Positions 50,441 to 63,334 of a stretch of DNA of 64,000 bases are shown here, piece after piece. Every line of letters begins with the position of its first letter. The first letter of the stretch is position 1. The notes under the pieces were generated by a model. That model was not told where the DNA came from and did not search any database. It saw nothing but the letters and a program-made list of their open reading frames with translations. The DNA comes from Fasciolopsis buskii (taxonomy: Eukaryota; Platyhelminthes; Trematoda; Plagiorchiida; Fasciolidae), in assembly GCA_008360955.1 (NCBI GenBank), contig LUCM01003921.1:89369-153368 (forward strand). Direction: 5' to 3'. Made by a program: the position numbers and the translations under genes.

Positions 50441-52552
50441 GACTGGGATGCCTCCTAGTTATTCAGCTAATTGTTAAATATATTCTGAACTACTTATACG
50501 GGAGCCCATCAAATAATTTTCAGCCACACTCAGAGCAGTATGAAGAAAATACCCAAGATACAGTTCATATCATTCAATAAGGAATAACAAAATACCTGAG
50601 CGATGAACTTTATATGTTGATGTCATCTGGTAAGTAAATTTTCTTTGAATTAAGCCAATTTTTTATCCCCACTAGTGGCTCGGAACAATTTTAACAGGAT
50701 GGAAAAGCCCACTTTGTTCTTAATAAATTTAAGAACAATGATAAGAATATGGGGTTCATTTGGACTGTTAATTGATGTACCTGTCATCGTGCTCTTCTGT
50801 GTATTCCTATCACTTTAACCTGCGGTCCAGCAAATGGATTAGGAAAATATTCCGTATCACACGTTGGCAAAACGAGTTCAATACTAAACGTCCGAGCCGC
50901 CCACTAAATAAATGTTTGTGAACGTGGAATATGACATGGAAGAAGTCAAGGTGATTAAAATTAAGCATCCCGGATTAAGACTTGCTTTCGGGTACGTAGA
51001 ACCACAGTGAAAGAAGCAAATGTTTTGGGGTGTGTACCTTTCAAATGCAAAATCTGTCACATGACTGGAATACGTCAGAGTTGGGGCGAACTCAATCAGT
51101 TTTGTTACTTGCACAGATAAATCTCGACAATTGTTCGTATTTCAGGCGGGGTGTATTTCCAAATAGAGAACTTTACTATGTCAAGACGGCTGTTGCGTCA
51201 GCGGATTATCCGATTGTCGATAATGGACTGAATCTACTCCTTAGCAGTGAGAATAATCCTAATATAAACCTCAAAATGATACCCGCTAATGACAAAAGAT
51301 TTGACAAGATTGTCGGTTTTTGAACATTTTTTTTTCAGATTAGGCTTAGAGTATGGAGTTGTAAGTCGCAAGCAGCCGAACGAGTGTTAAATTTGAATGG
51401 ATTAAGGTGGCTGTGACATTTACTGGTTATGTTTGCAGATCGAGGCTTACAACTGCTGAAAGACAGGTTAGTATGTCCAACCTGTGACACGACTAGAGAC
51501 TTTGGGGACATAGTTCAATGCCGCCATAAGTTGTGTTCGTGCGTTAAGAAAGTTCGTGCTTCATTGCGTTTTTTCAACTTATGATCTCTGGATTCTTCAT
51601 TCACCATAATTTGGTGCTGTGAAGTAATAACCAAGAATCGAGCACATTCGTGTTACTGACCAATCAGTTTGAGTGAATTGAACAGAAAGCCTTCTCAAAA
51701 ACTTCTCATTTTAGATGCTTATATTTTTATAGTTTGAGAATATATTGCTCATCACACAGACACAGCTTACCCCAATCATGACACCCTGGAAAAGTATTTT
51801 TTACTTGATTCCTCTCTATGTGAACCTTTCTGAAAATTACAGGAAAGTGTGAAGCATGCTGAAGCATCACCCTTTATATCTGACCGTAATGCATATCTGT
51901 TAAGGGTTGCAACTAATCTTGTACTTTTCAACAAAAATAACTAGTTCCCAAATCACTTTGCATCACTTGCGGTAAATGCACAAGAACAAATGCATGTCCC
52001 TCCTTCTACGTGCTCCATGCTCACTGGCAAATGAAACATTCCACAGATTCCTCTTCGTATTTAAAGTTAAGTATAGGAAATACTGGTAACTTTCTAGTGC
52101 TGAGTTTAGAGGTAACTTTGGATTGTTATAAATAATATTCTTGTTTCATTTAGATATGGCAGATATTCTGCTCGAACAGCCTGCGGTTTGCAGACTTGTT
52201 TCCGGGTTCCACCAAGTTGATTATGCAATTGTTTTCGTTTAAAAACCCGGACAAGGTTAAATCCAATCAAATAACTTTCTTCATGACCCCACATTACGAT
52301 AACAACTAACCCCGTTCACAGAAAGCTAACACTTCCTAGGCCCTTGCATTTTCATCGACAGAGCAAAATGTATGATACACCTGAATGACCTTAGATGGGA
52401 GCCGAGAATCCTCTTCACATAATTTTTTTTGAATTTCGTGAATTCTATTTAATACTTCACTTTATCGAACTTGCATTTTCTTAGGCACTTGAGAATTACA
52501 ATTGCTTCGTATATCATACTGTAATTTAAGGTTTAACCTCCGGCAAAATAAA

Positions 52553-52625
52553 GTAGTGGTCGAGCGGTTGGGAGCTTGAACTTTATAGGCAGCTGTTGCA
52601 CGTTTGAGTCCCTTCTCGGTTTCGT
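52553..52625 (+). repeat. Possible tRNA-like repeat fragment
   Basis: TAGTGGTCGAGCGGTTGG resembles an A box with D-loop, and GTTTGAGTCCC, about 35 bases later, a B box. A clean cloverleaf with a paired acceptor stem is not evident, so it is more likely a SINE head or chance than a tRNA gene. Confidence 0.3.
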
Positions 52626-55189
52626 ACTGGTCACCTTTTATAGATCGTGACCTCTTCCTGAAATATATTCTACTGTTATTGTTAGGATTATTTAGCCGAC
52701 TGACTGAGCTAGTTAGCCTTTATTACTAAAATCAAGAACAAACCTTGAGCTCTTCCCTAACTACGCTTGCGAAACACTTGTAATTCATCAAGTCTTGACT
52801 TTCTTATTCAGGTGCATTTGCTGCGACTGATAAAAACACATTCTCAAATAGGACGTTACAGGCAAAATCATCAGTTGGAAATGTGATATTTCCAGATGGA
52901 AATTTGACCGCATAATAAAATTGACGGATAGTTGAAAAAATGTACACACGTCAGGGAATTAGTAAAACAATTACAGTAATTTTCGATTCGTTTACGTAGA
53001 CGGAATAGATTTCTCTGGTTCAAATAATATCGAATTTGAGGATGACCAGTGGTATCTGCTCCATTTCCTTTTCATTTCAAACAAAACTTTCTTCGGTTGG
53101 CTACCATCGACTATTGTGTAAAGATGTCTGCATCTCGGAGCATTTCATTTGATTGGTAAAATGAAAAGAGGTCAAAACCCGTTCAAACGAGCTTGAGAAA
53201 GGTTTAATTGTGATAAGTTATCTTTCAGTCACAATCGATTTACTAGTTTGTTCCACCCGGCAGTTTTGTTCTGACTTGTTTGCCCCTTACGCTGGCCTAA
53301 ATGTCCTTCCTGTGACTGGGTTTATTTTGTTCAACTGGTATTTTCCCCTAGTTTCCATGAACTAAACATTATGATTTTATCCGCTCAGTGTTTCTGTAGT
53401 TTATCTGAATGGATCATATGCGAGGTTTTTGGACTATTGCTGGCTATATTAGTGCCCTAAAATATCACCCGTAACAATGAGAAATGGTTTGACTCTGCTA
53501 GATAATCGGGATGTCTATCTGGTAATAGTGAAGAGATTAACAGAAAATTTATGACGAATGGGTAAATATCCGGAAGTGAGTCTACTATCGTATGCAATTC
53601 AAAGGTAATACATAAGGAAGGTGGGGCATAGCATCGCCCTAAGCAGGAGAATCATTAGAGCTTTGTGCCCTCAGCGAAATTCCTTCTGTGCTTCGGAATG
53701 TACATGGGTTTATTTTCGTAGTCTGATTTTATAGTGACGTTTTTACTTCTAACTGAGTGGCATCTGCGAAAAGAAATACCACATGTCTGTCTGTATACAA
53801 TTCACAGTTTCTTTCAGTTCCCCTGGTATCAGGATTAATAAAGTCATTCAGTGATTTTGACTGTTTTGCGTGTAACTTAGACCAAATACATGGTCAGCAA
53901 GATCAAAGATCCCCTCCGACCGCAACCCAATATGGGCTTCGGGGTTGACGTTTTGGAACTCTAAACGCAGCCCACTGAATTCATTGGCAACGATCACAGT
54001 TTGCCTTCTTAACTGACTACATACTCTGCGCCCTCCATACCGTTTATTTCTAAATTATCTCCTATTCCCTTTAGTTATCGTCAAATAAGAGACCGTTTAT
54101 TTAAATATCTAATTACGAGACCTATGTGGTTGCTCAAATAAAACACGGGAATTGGGAAAATCTGCTGCAGCACTGGTGCAGAATTCACTGTATGCGTGAA
54201 TTTTTTTATCCTTATATTTCATTTACCTAGTTTACCTTACAATGCTACAATTGCATAATGATTTGTTGGCAAAATGAGGTTCTTTACTAGATTATGTCAT
54301 ATATTTACCAGTCCATGCACCTATACTCGCATTGCGCTTCCTGAGATGTCAGTGAAGTGTTTCATGCCGAATATTGCTCAATCTATGAACAACAAAACAT
54401 TCGGGTACAAGAAAACCAAGTACGTTTTACAAGTATCATTTCACAGAAAGTGGAGATGTCACCTATCAACACACTTTTATAGAAATAAATCTAAGTTGTG
54501 GCCTCGGCTGTTGACAACTGAGAATCGGCCATTGTCAATATCCTGATGCAATCTCATGGGTACTCTATAACAAATGTCTCCGGTTAATTTGTTTGAGTGA
54601 TCAGACCAAGTGGTTCAAAACATATGACTGGATGACAGACAGTATGCCAACAATTCTGGGAAGAAAGCCACCTCGATATCAGGATTAACTTTAATTGGCA
54701 GAGCTGATCGGCTATACGAACTTCCTTTGGCTAGCAAGGGAAGAACAAAATTAGACCCGAAGTATCCAAAGAATCCGCCAAACCAGAGAATACGTGAAGC
54801 AAATCTGACACAAATGGCTGTTCTGTCAAATGGTGATTATCAGCAATTCTTGTACGTCAACCATTAATTTGCTAATTGTTCAAAACTCTGTTGACAGTCC
54901 GAGGATTAGTCAACTTGTTTCTGCTTAGCGGAGAGCAGGCCAAATCAGATTCTTTCTGTTCTATACCTTCCAATAAATTTCTCCTGTTATCAGGATTTTC
55001 TAGATAATCAGCAGTCAGTCAATGCAGTTGCTCTCGTCAATTAATGATCACGAATTGGGCAAGGATTTGAAGACCAAAGACGGTATATATATATATATAC
55101 ATATGTACATAATTTTGGCATCACGAATGGGCATGGAAACTATTTGTGGAAGAGTCCGCAGAAGAACTGCAACTGCGACTCGTTAATAT

Positions 55190-55211
55190 TTATATATATA
55201 TATATATATAA
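55190..55211. repeat. (AT)n microsatellite
   Basis: AT dinucleotide run, with a second AT run about 100 bases upstream near 55083. Confidence 0.85.
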
Positions 55212-57848
55212 TCACTTTCGGCTGTGAAGCATACAATTCTATACTCACGTTTACCTCTGTATTTAAAGACTGCAGCTAATTATTTAGTAACGGGATATTT
55301 CAGTCACCAATGTTCATGAACTATGAATTCTCATTTAGAAGATATGCTGAGCTATATCAAAGGTGAACTTGCTCCAAGGTCACAGAAGCGTGATGCGTTA
55401 ACTGTTCAATTAATTATCGTGACTCTGAATCCGTAAGTAAGAAATATTTAAATCGTTTGGTACCATAACGCAGAGGATAAAAACTGATTACAAAGAGCCT
55501 AATCAATTTACAAATCTGTGATTATTCATTTCCGGGTTTTAAGTTACGCAAAGCCGCCAGTTACATCATATTAAACGAATGAATTGTGCTAACAGCTTGT
55601 CATTCATGGGGGAAATCATTGTCACCCATAAGTGACCAGAGAGTCATGTATGATTCTGTTAACATTTAACCCCAGTTTTTATTTCTTTGTTATTTCCTTG
55701 TTACCAATAGGTACTTCTCCCTAATCTCGATACTGAAGAATAATATTAAATGACTTGCGTATCGGCGGATATGTAGTACGGACTAATCATGAATCAAGTC
55801 AGGGAATGAATTATCCTGCCGAATAGTTGAAACGAGCTCGTTGTTTTGGTGATCTAGCCATTTCGTTGCTGGATGCCTAACAAATAATGAACAATAAGAC
55901 ATTTTACAAATGGCATTTACAGCAAGAAATACTTCAAAACGGTTGTCTATTTTTCCAATATTCCTCCATCATGTCCAACCTTGCAAAATCAAAGACAAAA
56001 AGACATGTACAACGAACTGAAATATAAGGTACTATGGACAGGAAAACTGTTATCTTTGACCACTATAGTCTCGGAGTCCTAATTACGCAAATAGTGTAAG
56101 AGAATATAGCTTTTTGAGAGCAGATCCTTGGTGAACTTCATCAGAACTGATCAGAAATGTTACATTGAGTAAACTGGCTTTATTCAAACATGAGGCAAGC
56201 CATTTTGAAATTATCTTAGCTCGAGTTTATTTCATATAAAAGCATGTCTCGTTGTATATTTTACCGATATGACTGTTCAACTAGCTAAGTAAAAATTGGA
56301 CCGTCGTCGAAATTCTAAGATTTCATAGTATGCAGCTTCTGGATGCCATATCACGTAGGCACAACCTTGCTGAATAACATTTGGGAGACCATTGATTGCG
56401 AGTGTTAACGGACGCTTTATTTCCAATGAGATTTGCCAGATTGGCATGAATAAATCTCATTTTGTTCTCGCTAACGGGCTCGCAATGCGTCACAGTTGAG
56501 ATAAACGTATGATGGCTAAAAGAGATATCGAATTGATTTGCCACATAAGTGATGGGTAGATGACATCAAATTTTAATACCTATTAAAATAGATCTTTATT
56601 ATTTCCTGATGAATAATAGGAAAAGTAATTTAAATATTTTTTCTCTGCGGTGCTTCGTATTATGACGGCAATTTAACTTTTGATACGCATTGCGTGCATT
56701 CCAGCAGGGCCTGTTTAATACCGAATTGAAATCAATGTAAAACAACGAAGGGAAGTTACAGGAGCGAGTACAAATGACAGACCAGATCAGAATGATGGCT
56801 TGAATTTTGCTCTGTTCCGTTGTTTCATTCTGATACTGAGAAGTTCATACAAGCCCCACAGCACCCCAACCAGGAACTGTTATCATGAAACGTATCTGTC
56901 AGCGTCGTTAACCGGCAGCAATCCTTAGCTTCTAAGTGCGAAACGTGGCAAGCATCAATCAAAGCTAAGCTCTTCTGACACCTGTCAGGTCATAGCCTGG
57001 CCATCACGTCGCTTCTTCCAACCTTCCTTCCAACAAGGAATAATACAAAATTAGGAAGCAAAAGCAAAACCTGTCCAAGAAACAAGGGACAGTAGGAACG
57101 CTTGTCTTCACCACGGGCACCTCACAGCACGCAACACACAGTAAAACAACTCCCCTTTAAAATGTGAATCTGTGGAAACAAAGCACAAAAATGCATCGCA
57201 GAAGAGTGAAGAAGGCTCATTTTTTGCTTAGATAATTTCGTCCTACTGGATTAGGGCGTAGCGGAAAACATTCCTATGTCCAGGGTTTCATCACGGGTTT
57301 TCGCTGATTCGGGGCGCCTCGACCGTCCAACATCTGGTTAGTCAATATCAACAACAACTGAATACCTGTCGCGACAGTGGGGAGAATGTATGAACAAATT
57401 AGAGGCATAGGTTTCAACACTTAAAGTGCAGGCTGACCGTGAACATTTGACCATGGACTTACTGCTTGCACTGCCGGTGAACAACGCTACGATTCGATGC
57501 ACTTTATTGAGAGGGGTTCGCCTATAACAACTGAATCAGCACAGGATTCTTGAAACACACTTTCTGGTTAAAGTAAGGCGTTGGTGACGTTTACTGCTTC
57601 ACAAGAGAGCTAAACAGTTCAGACTGAGCTTAGTAGGTCACTCGGTGATAGAACGATGACAAGCCAACGCTGGTTTGATTAACGCACTCGATTTTGTTGT
57701 AAAAATGCATGGTATACCCCACCGGATGAATGAAAATCATAACTGACTTGTTGCTTTCGTTGAAACCTCGATTACGGTGTCGAAACATATTATGCATGAA
57801 ACGGCAGAAAAGTGTGAACACTAAATCGCCCATATGCAGTTTGCTTAC

Positions 57849-58475
57849 CCCCTCAGGTGTAATTGATGGTGGAGGGAGCCGACCAAAGTCTCTAACATCA
57901 CGAAATCCAGCCACTAGATTAGCCCCACGAACTGCTTTCAATGCCCTAACCAATTCCCAGTTCGTTCTCAGCGGAAACTCATGTCCGGTTAGATTAATCC
58001 AGTAACGCCAAGTAGAGGAGAATTCCAACAGCCGTTTGGCACACGCCAAGTCCGCATCCAGAGTGCTCAAATAACCCCAGACAATTGAAATTCGTTCAGA
58101 GTCGGGTATGAGAAAAACATTCGACCCGATTCTTCTGATAGCTTTTTGAATTGCCTCAAAGTATGCGGGGTTAGCTTTCTTGTCCACGTGGATACAATAA
58201 TAATTATGCGGTCGATAAATGGCGCGTAGTAATCGAATGGCTCGATCGATATCCCTGTAAATCACCAAGCTAAATGCAATTGGAAAGTTTCGTTCCTCTT
58301 CTTGCACCACATATTTGTTCCGTAACTGGCTCAGTTTATTGTAGATATCCGTTTTCTGAAATTCCACTGGATCTTGCTGCAGTTGTACCGAACTGCGAGA
58401 AATTCGAATGACAAGAAGACAAAATCCCAGCAGACAACTGATCACGACCTTGAGGAACAGTGTGTTCCGTAACAT
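57849..58475 (-). CDS. GT14 beta-1,6-N-acetylglucosaminyltransferase-like gene, exon 1 (N-terminal half)
   Basis: Encodes 209 residues of a type II Golgi membrane enzyme that would add GlcNAc (or a related sugar) to glycans from a UDP-sugar. The start at 58475 is preferred because a signal-anchor follows at once (LFLKVVISCLLGFCLLVI, residues about 6-23) and a strong acceptor lies just upstream; an upstream in-frame ATG at 58640 would place intron-like sequence in the protein. After a stem comes FPIAFSLVIYRDIDRAIRLL, then AIYRPHNYYCIHVDKK (about 85-100), ADLACAKRLL, YWINLTGHEFPLRTNWELV (about 158-176), a PPP turn and TPEG before the GTAAGC donor. These are the Branch-domain (PF02485) motifs in order. 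The usual cysteine in INLCG is threonine, creating an NLT sequon. Joined to exon 2 the protein is about 389 residues, near the usual 400-430. Confidence 0.9.
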
Positions 58476-58529
58476 CCTGGTTCGTTCATATAACTTCAGA
58501 TGAAATTTCCTGGATCTGTGACAAAAATG
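58476..58529 (-). promoter_or_regulatory. 5' untranslated start of exon 1 with strong splice acceptor
   Basis: On the minus strand a long pyrimidine-rich run (CTTCGCCTTCCTCTTTCCTT) leads through TTTTTGTCACAG to a junction at 58516/58515, 40 bases upstream of the ATG. It could be a cis acceptor for an upstream non-coding exon or the site where a spliced leader is added in trans, as happens for some flatworm messages. No upstream exon was found. Confidence 0.6.
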
Positions 58530-60220
58530 CACAACGAAGGAAAGAGGAAGGCGAAGAAACAATCTAAAATTTGGTAATATTAAATTATATATGTTCTTTC
58601 CTACAATAAATATTTTGCCTCTTAAGTAATATCCTAGCATATCGCTTCCTCAGTTAAATGGAAAACATTTGCAGCAAGGTAACAAACGTGACAAATTCGT
58701 ACGTGGCGCAGTAATTGCAGATTTGCTTGCAGATGACAGGGTGATTCATAGATAATCCACACACTTCACGGTAATTAAGCAAAGAAGTGCCCATATATGG
58801 TTTCTCATGAACGGGATTTTATTAATTCAGCCTTTTGGCTGGCCCCAAGTTTTAACTTGTGATTCCAATAAGATGCAAGGATGGATAAGGGAAGTGGAAG
58901 AAGGCAAACATTATCTTAGTCAACATTGTATCTTTACCAGTCGGTTCTCAAAAGTTTCCGTCCGGTTTTTCTTTGGAAGAGAACACTTTATCTGTTACAA
59001 TTCTAACGCAGTGATGTTTTTTTCGTAAAGCCAATTTGAATAATTTACGCATCCGGTAAGTTGTTACTATTAGTGATCTTGTCATTTTCAAACAACACCA
59101 AAAAACTAAACCAGATATTTACGCGGACAGTTACGAATCGCTTAATTTTTTTATTATTTCTTCCAAAAACAACGCTGGTTAATGTAAAATTAACTGAAAA
59201 AACTATCGACGCTTGAATTCATCTTCCGTGATACGTTGATAAGAGCCCTGAATTAATGATTTTCAAGCTACTGGATTTTCTCAATCCAAGTAGGTTTTGC
59301 ACATTTTTTCAACGGTCCGTCCATTTTCATTATTTAATCTGGCCTTGTCAAATCCTTCACTCAGGTTATGTGAAATTGTGTTCGTATATGAAAATTTGTC
59401 ACAAAAGAACGAGGTCATTTAGCTGGTCATTTTTTGGATCTTGAAATCTGTGATAGGTTTGCTTCCACGAAGTTCCTTCTACATTTATCGGATTACTGTC
59501 TTGAACACAGTCAATTGTTTTGGCGCAGTCGAAGGAATTTGAACATTAATGCTAATAGTTTTTGTACAAAATATACACACCCGAAATGACCATAATAATA
59601 ATACCCAATGACTACTTTTGCCGATAGATGCGGCTTGATCCGTTCAACTCTTTTGAGTTGGGACATGCTTTGTCCTTGTTAATGACATTCGAACTCCAAT
59701 GTAATATGCATTGATAATTCTACGCTGGTTGTTGATGAACCACTGAAATTTGAACACTGAACGCCGTGATCAAGAGAAAGTGATCAGATCGCTTAAAAAT
59801 CTAGGGTAGCACTGTTATTTCCAAATTTAGTTTTATTGAAACTTAAATAAACGAACTAAATTTATATAAGACAAATTAAACTTCCAAGAATTTTAAAATG
59901 GGGGCCCAAAAATCGGACAAATACTGATGTTACATAAAACGGTTTGGGGGAAGTTCTTCTAATTAGTTTCGTTTGTCATAAATCTGAATCAGCGGATATT
60001 TTTGGCTGTGCATGCAGACAATAAGAAAACCACTGGAACAGTTCAAGCCTGTCAAAATGGATCAGTCGATAAATGTTGCCCTGAGAGCATTATTTGCGAT
60101 CCACATTTTGTCTTGTCTCAGCCCATTGATAACTATAAGTCCTCTAATTAGACTGAGTGGGCTAGAAGGTACGTGGGTTTCTATAATGCAGAGTTCAAAT
60201 GATTTGTTTTTGATGTGTCT
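58530..60220. other. Upstream flank of the glycosyltransferase gene, no gene seen
   Basis: The promoter or an upstream 5' exon of the glycosyltransferase is expected here on the minus strand, but no TATA box or exon can be singled out. Open frames are short and stop-rich. Confidence 0.4.
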
Positions 60221-60250
60221 TAAAGCCGGAGGCCAATGCCTCCGGCTTTA
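60221..60250. repeat. Perfect 13-bp inverted repeat (hairpin) with 4-base loop
   Basis: TAAAGCCGGAGGC, loop CAAT, GCCTCCGGCTTTA. Every base of the two 13-base arms pairs and the core is eight G-C rich pairs, in otherwise AT-rich DNA. It looks like a bacterial terminator hairpin, but nothing else here is bacterial, no T run follows, and it is too short for a microRNA precursor. Function unknown. Confidence 0.95.
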
Positions 60251-63200
60251 ACAGATCATACTACAATAGTTGACCCAGTTCAAGACCGCCCACACTGTCA
60301 ACGGGTTGGTCCAGTGTTGCCTGGTATCTTCATCTGGTTAGACGAAACTTCGAGAGCTCCCTCAGTTTGTTTTGAGGCTCAGCTAATCTAATAAATTTCA
60401 TTCACTGTCGCATTCGACTCCTAAGTTGCAATCAAATAATTTCAAGCGACTTCAGAATTTCTAACGGCTGCAGGATTGTCCTATGCGAAAGTGTTGATGG
60501 TTGATTTGCGGATAAACATCCATTCAAATGCCTAATTCACTTACACCTGAGAGGATTCAGAAAATGTGCTAAACGTTTTGTGTACACACATATCCGGGCC
60601 CTTAAGCCAGTAATTAGAATTCAGTTTGTTTCAACCTAAAACCGTCACTTAGTAAACACACGAAGATAAGAGCAGTTGAAAGATAAAAGCCATGAACACA
60701 CTACTGAATGGGTTCGAGTGTGCATAGTCATACTTAATCAAAACCGATTTACTTCTTATACTGTGCAATCACATTTAGTGTCAATTTAAGATAGGAGCTT
60801 TTTTCTGTAATTCATCAGGAGTGGAAGAAAAAAATAGTACATGAGTCGATTTTTCCATCATAATTATTGTTTATAACAGCCTTATTATGACTATAGTAAT
60901 GTATTTATCAATATTTAGACATAAATGTGTTGCCTAACAATTCACACTACCAACAGAAATATTAATGCAAAATCATATGATTGCAATGGAGAATGTCAGA
61001 CAAGGGATTTCGTCTCCTAATATGGCCAAGATGAATTGGCAGTTCATATTGAACATATCTATTTGTATTTGATTTTATCGAATCAATCAGCGGAACTAGT
61101 TGGGTAAATAGTGTTTGTGAAATATGCAATTGTGTAAACTCAAAAAAGAAGCTAGAAATAGATTATTTGTTAAGAATCATACAAGTTACTTGGAATGTAC
61201 TTCTGTGTGGACAGTAAAAAAATTGGACTACTCTGTTAGAAAATCTTTCAATAAAATGTAGATTACATTAAATAGGATTCCATTCCTGACAGAATCAGTC
61301 ATCCACGAAACGAATAGCTCTGGCTTAGAAAATCGGTGCATTTTGACGTCCAGGCCAATTGCTTTAGACCATCCAACAAACATGTCATTCCAGTGAAAGA
61401 ATAATTCTACTCATAATAAAAATCCATATTGAAGTAATTTACCTGTTGTTATCAGAATATCTTAGTCCCTAATATCGCCGGCTTCACAATCGCGTGGTCT
61501 AAACTAGCTTGGCAAGCAAATCGCAGTGGTATTTAATAGAAAAGAATAAAACCGTTCATTTGATTGTAAGAATAAGGAATAATCTACTCACGTGTGTAGT
61601 GTGTCAGACCTGACTACACGTTAGCAATGGATCCACAAATTGTCCTCTAATTCCATTTGATCCCCAGAATAACTTAACGGTTCCAGGAAGGGTTGAGCGT
61701 ATTTTCCTATCCCTTCTGATCGAGCAATCCTAGGCATGAATCAATGTTCCGAAATTACAAATCGATGCAATCCAGTCGATTCATTTGCCGTCCGCAAAAC
61801 AAGTCGCAGATCTCAGTAGATCAAGTAATTTGAAACGAAAAATACTGCTCCTAGATATCTCCAATTAAGTGTTAAAAATGGATGTATTTAACCATCTTTC
61901 AAGCAGACTGCTCAAAATTTGGTCAAATGTAATGAACAAATTTTCCCTTTCTATTTACCTACAAACAATTTGCCCCTGTCCTAAGCTTCTCTTCTTTATC
62001 AGAGGGTGATAGCAGGAGTAGTATGTATCACGACGGCAAATATATAAATGCGAGCCAAAGGCGATATCTATCTAAATCAAATTTTGGTCTTACGTTTCTT
62101 TTAACTCATCAGTACATTTCAAGTTCGACGTACGTGATAAATAAAACGTTTGCTAAAATTTGAAAGCGAGTTGTTAGATGACTTCACATGAAATAGTTAG
62201 TTCATATCAAGTGTACCTATATACCCTGTACCCTGCCTGTGATTGGCAAAGCAGTTATCTAATGGTAAACGATTTTCAAGGTTACCAGAATGTATTCATC
62301 CACCCAGTACTAATTTTGGTAGAATAGTACTGCGGTTCCCTCATACGCCAAAAAATGGCATACACGCTAAATCTAGAGTGATTATAAATCAACTGTCACA
62401 GATGATTATCACCTACTGCAACTCTCACGCAAAGAATTCTGTCAGAGACAGCAGACGGGTGTCAATTTCCCGAAAATAGATTATTCAAGCCTATATAAAG
62501 AGTGTAGTACTTATGATTATGAACGTCCACACAGTTCGACCATGAGCATTTCTGCGATCAAACAAAGTATTTGGAAACCATTATGATTTCGGCAGTTTCT
62601 CTGTGACCACTCGCAAACCGCAAGCCAACATAGTGTCACGTTTTGCAATTAAGAGAGCTGACCTCATTAAATCAGTGACCAGTAAGGCTTAACCATATGA
62701 GAAAATCTTGAATGTGTCGCCTCAAGGGCAGTTCACAACCTTCAGAGTACTTGCACTGGAAGAATTTTAATTTTGGTTGTATTACTTATGGCTGTTCTTA
62801 GCTTAATTTAGAATCACATCAAACCATTCAAAACTTGAATATATCTTGGTTCATAACTAACTGTCGCTTCCATTATCCCTTAATGGACACATTTTTGGAT
62901 TCATAATGTGCAAATAACTGGTTAACTGTGCAATAATTCATAATCAATAAGTTAAATACCATTGAAAACCAAGTAATTATGGCAGTTTATCACCGCGTTC
63001 TGGAATGTTTTAAGATTTAAAAAAACTTCAACATTATTCTAAAATATTTTGGAAAAGGGAATACAAATTTTGCATCAAAGCAACTTACTTCTGTTCAGTT
63101 TCATAAAAAAGAAATTTATATTACCGTTGACTAGCTGTGATTAGCGGAAGAACGAGAAATAGTGACGTCGACGGCAACATAAAAAGATAAACAGAAAGTG

Positions 63201-63334
63201 GAAAAAGACTCCCAACGAGAAACGTCCGCTGTCTGCGGCGTCGGTTAATTACATTATATATGCATATGTACATGCGCACCGTTTTACTTTTCAAGGGCCA
63301 AAGGTCGTCATGTTCTAATATATTCAGACAGAAT
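60251..63334. other. Non-coding stretch, no gene seen
   Basis: Very AT-rich, short frames only, no recognised repeats or RNA genes. Confidence 0.5.

Larger units (their letters stand above)
48107..57848 (-). other. Intron (about 9.7 kb) of the GT14 glycosyltransferase gene
   Basis: Bounded by GTAAGC at 57848-57843 and CACAG at 48111-48107 on the minus strand, both phase 0. Its length is inferred from joining the two halves of one protein. Inside are an ATT/AAT-rich patch around 48800-48865, a SINE at 50290-50440, a possible tRNA-like repeat at 52553-52625 and AT runs near 55083-55100 and 55190-55211. No nested gene could be supported; open frames inside reach only about 97 codons. Confidence 0.8.

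Noticed and set aside
58476..58640. Upstream in-frame methionine giving 55 extra residues on the glycosyltransferase
   Set aside because: The extra stretch crosses a very strong splice acceptor and lies before the natural signal-anchor; it is more likely intron or 5' flank.
60012..60251. 79-codon frame ending in the hairpin
   Set aside because: No homology or splice context; the hairpin is better treated as a DNA feature.
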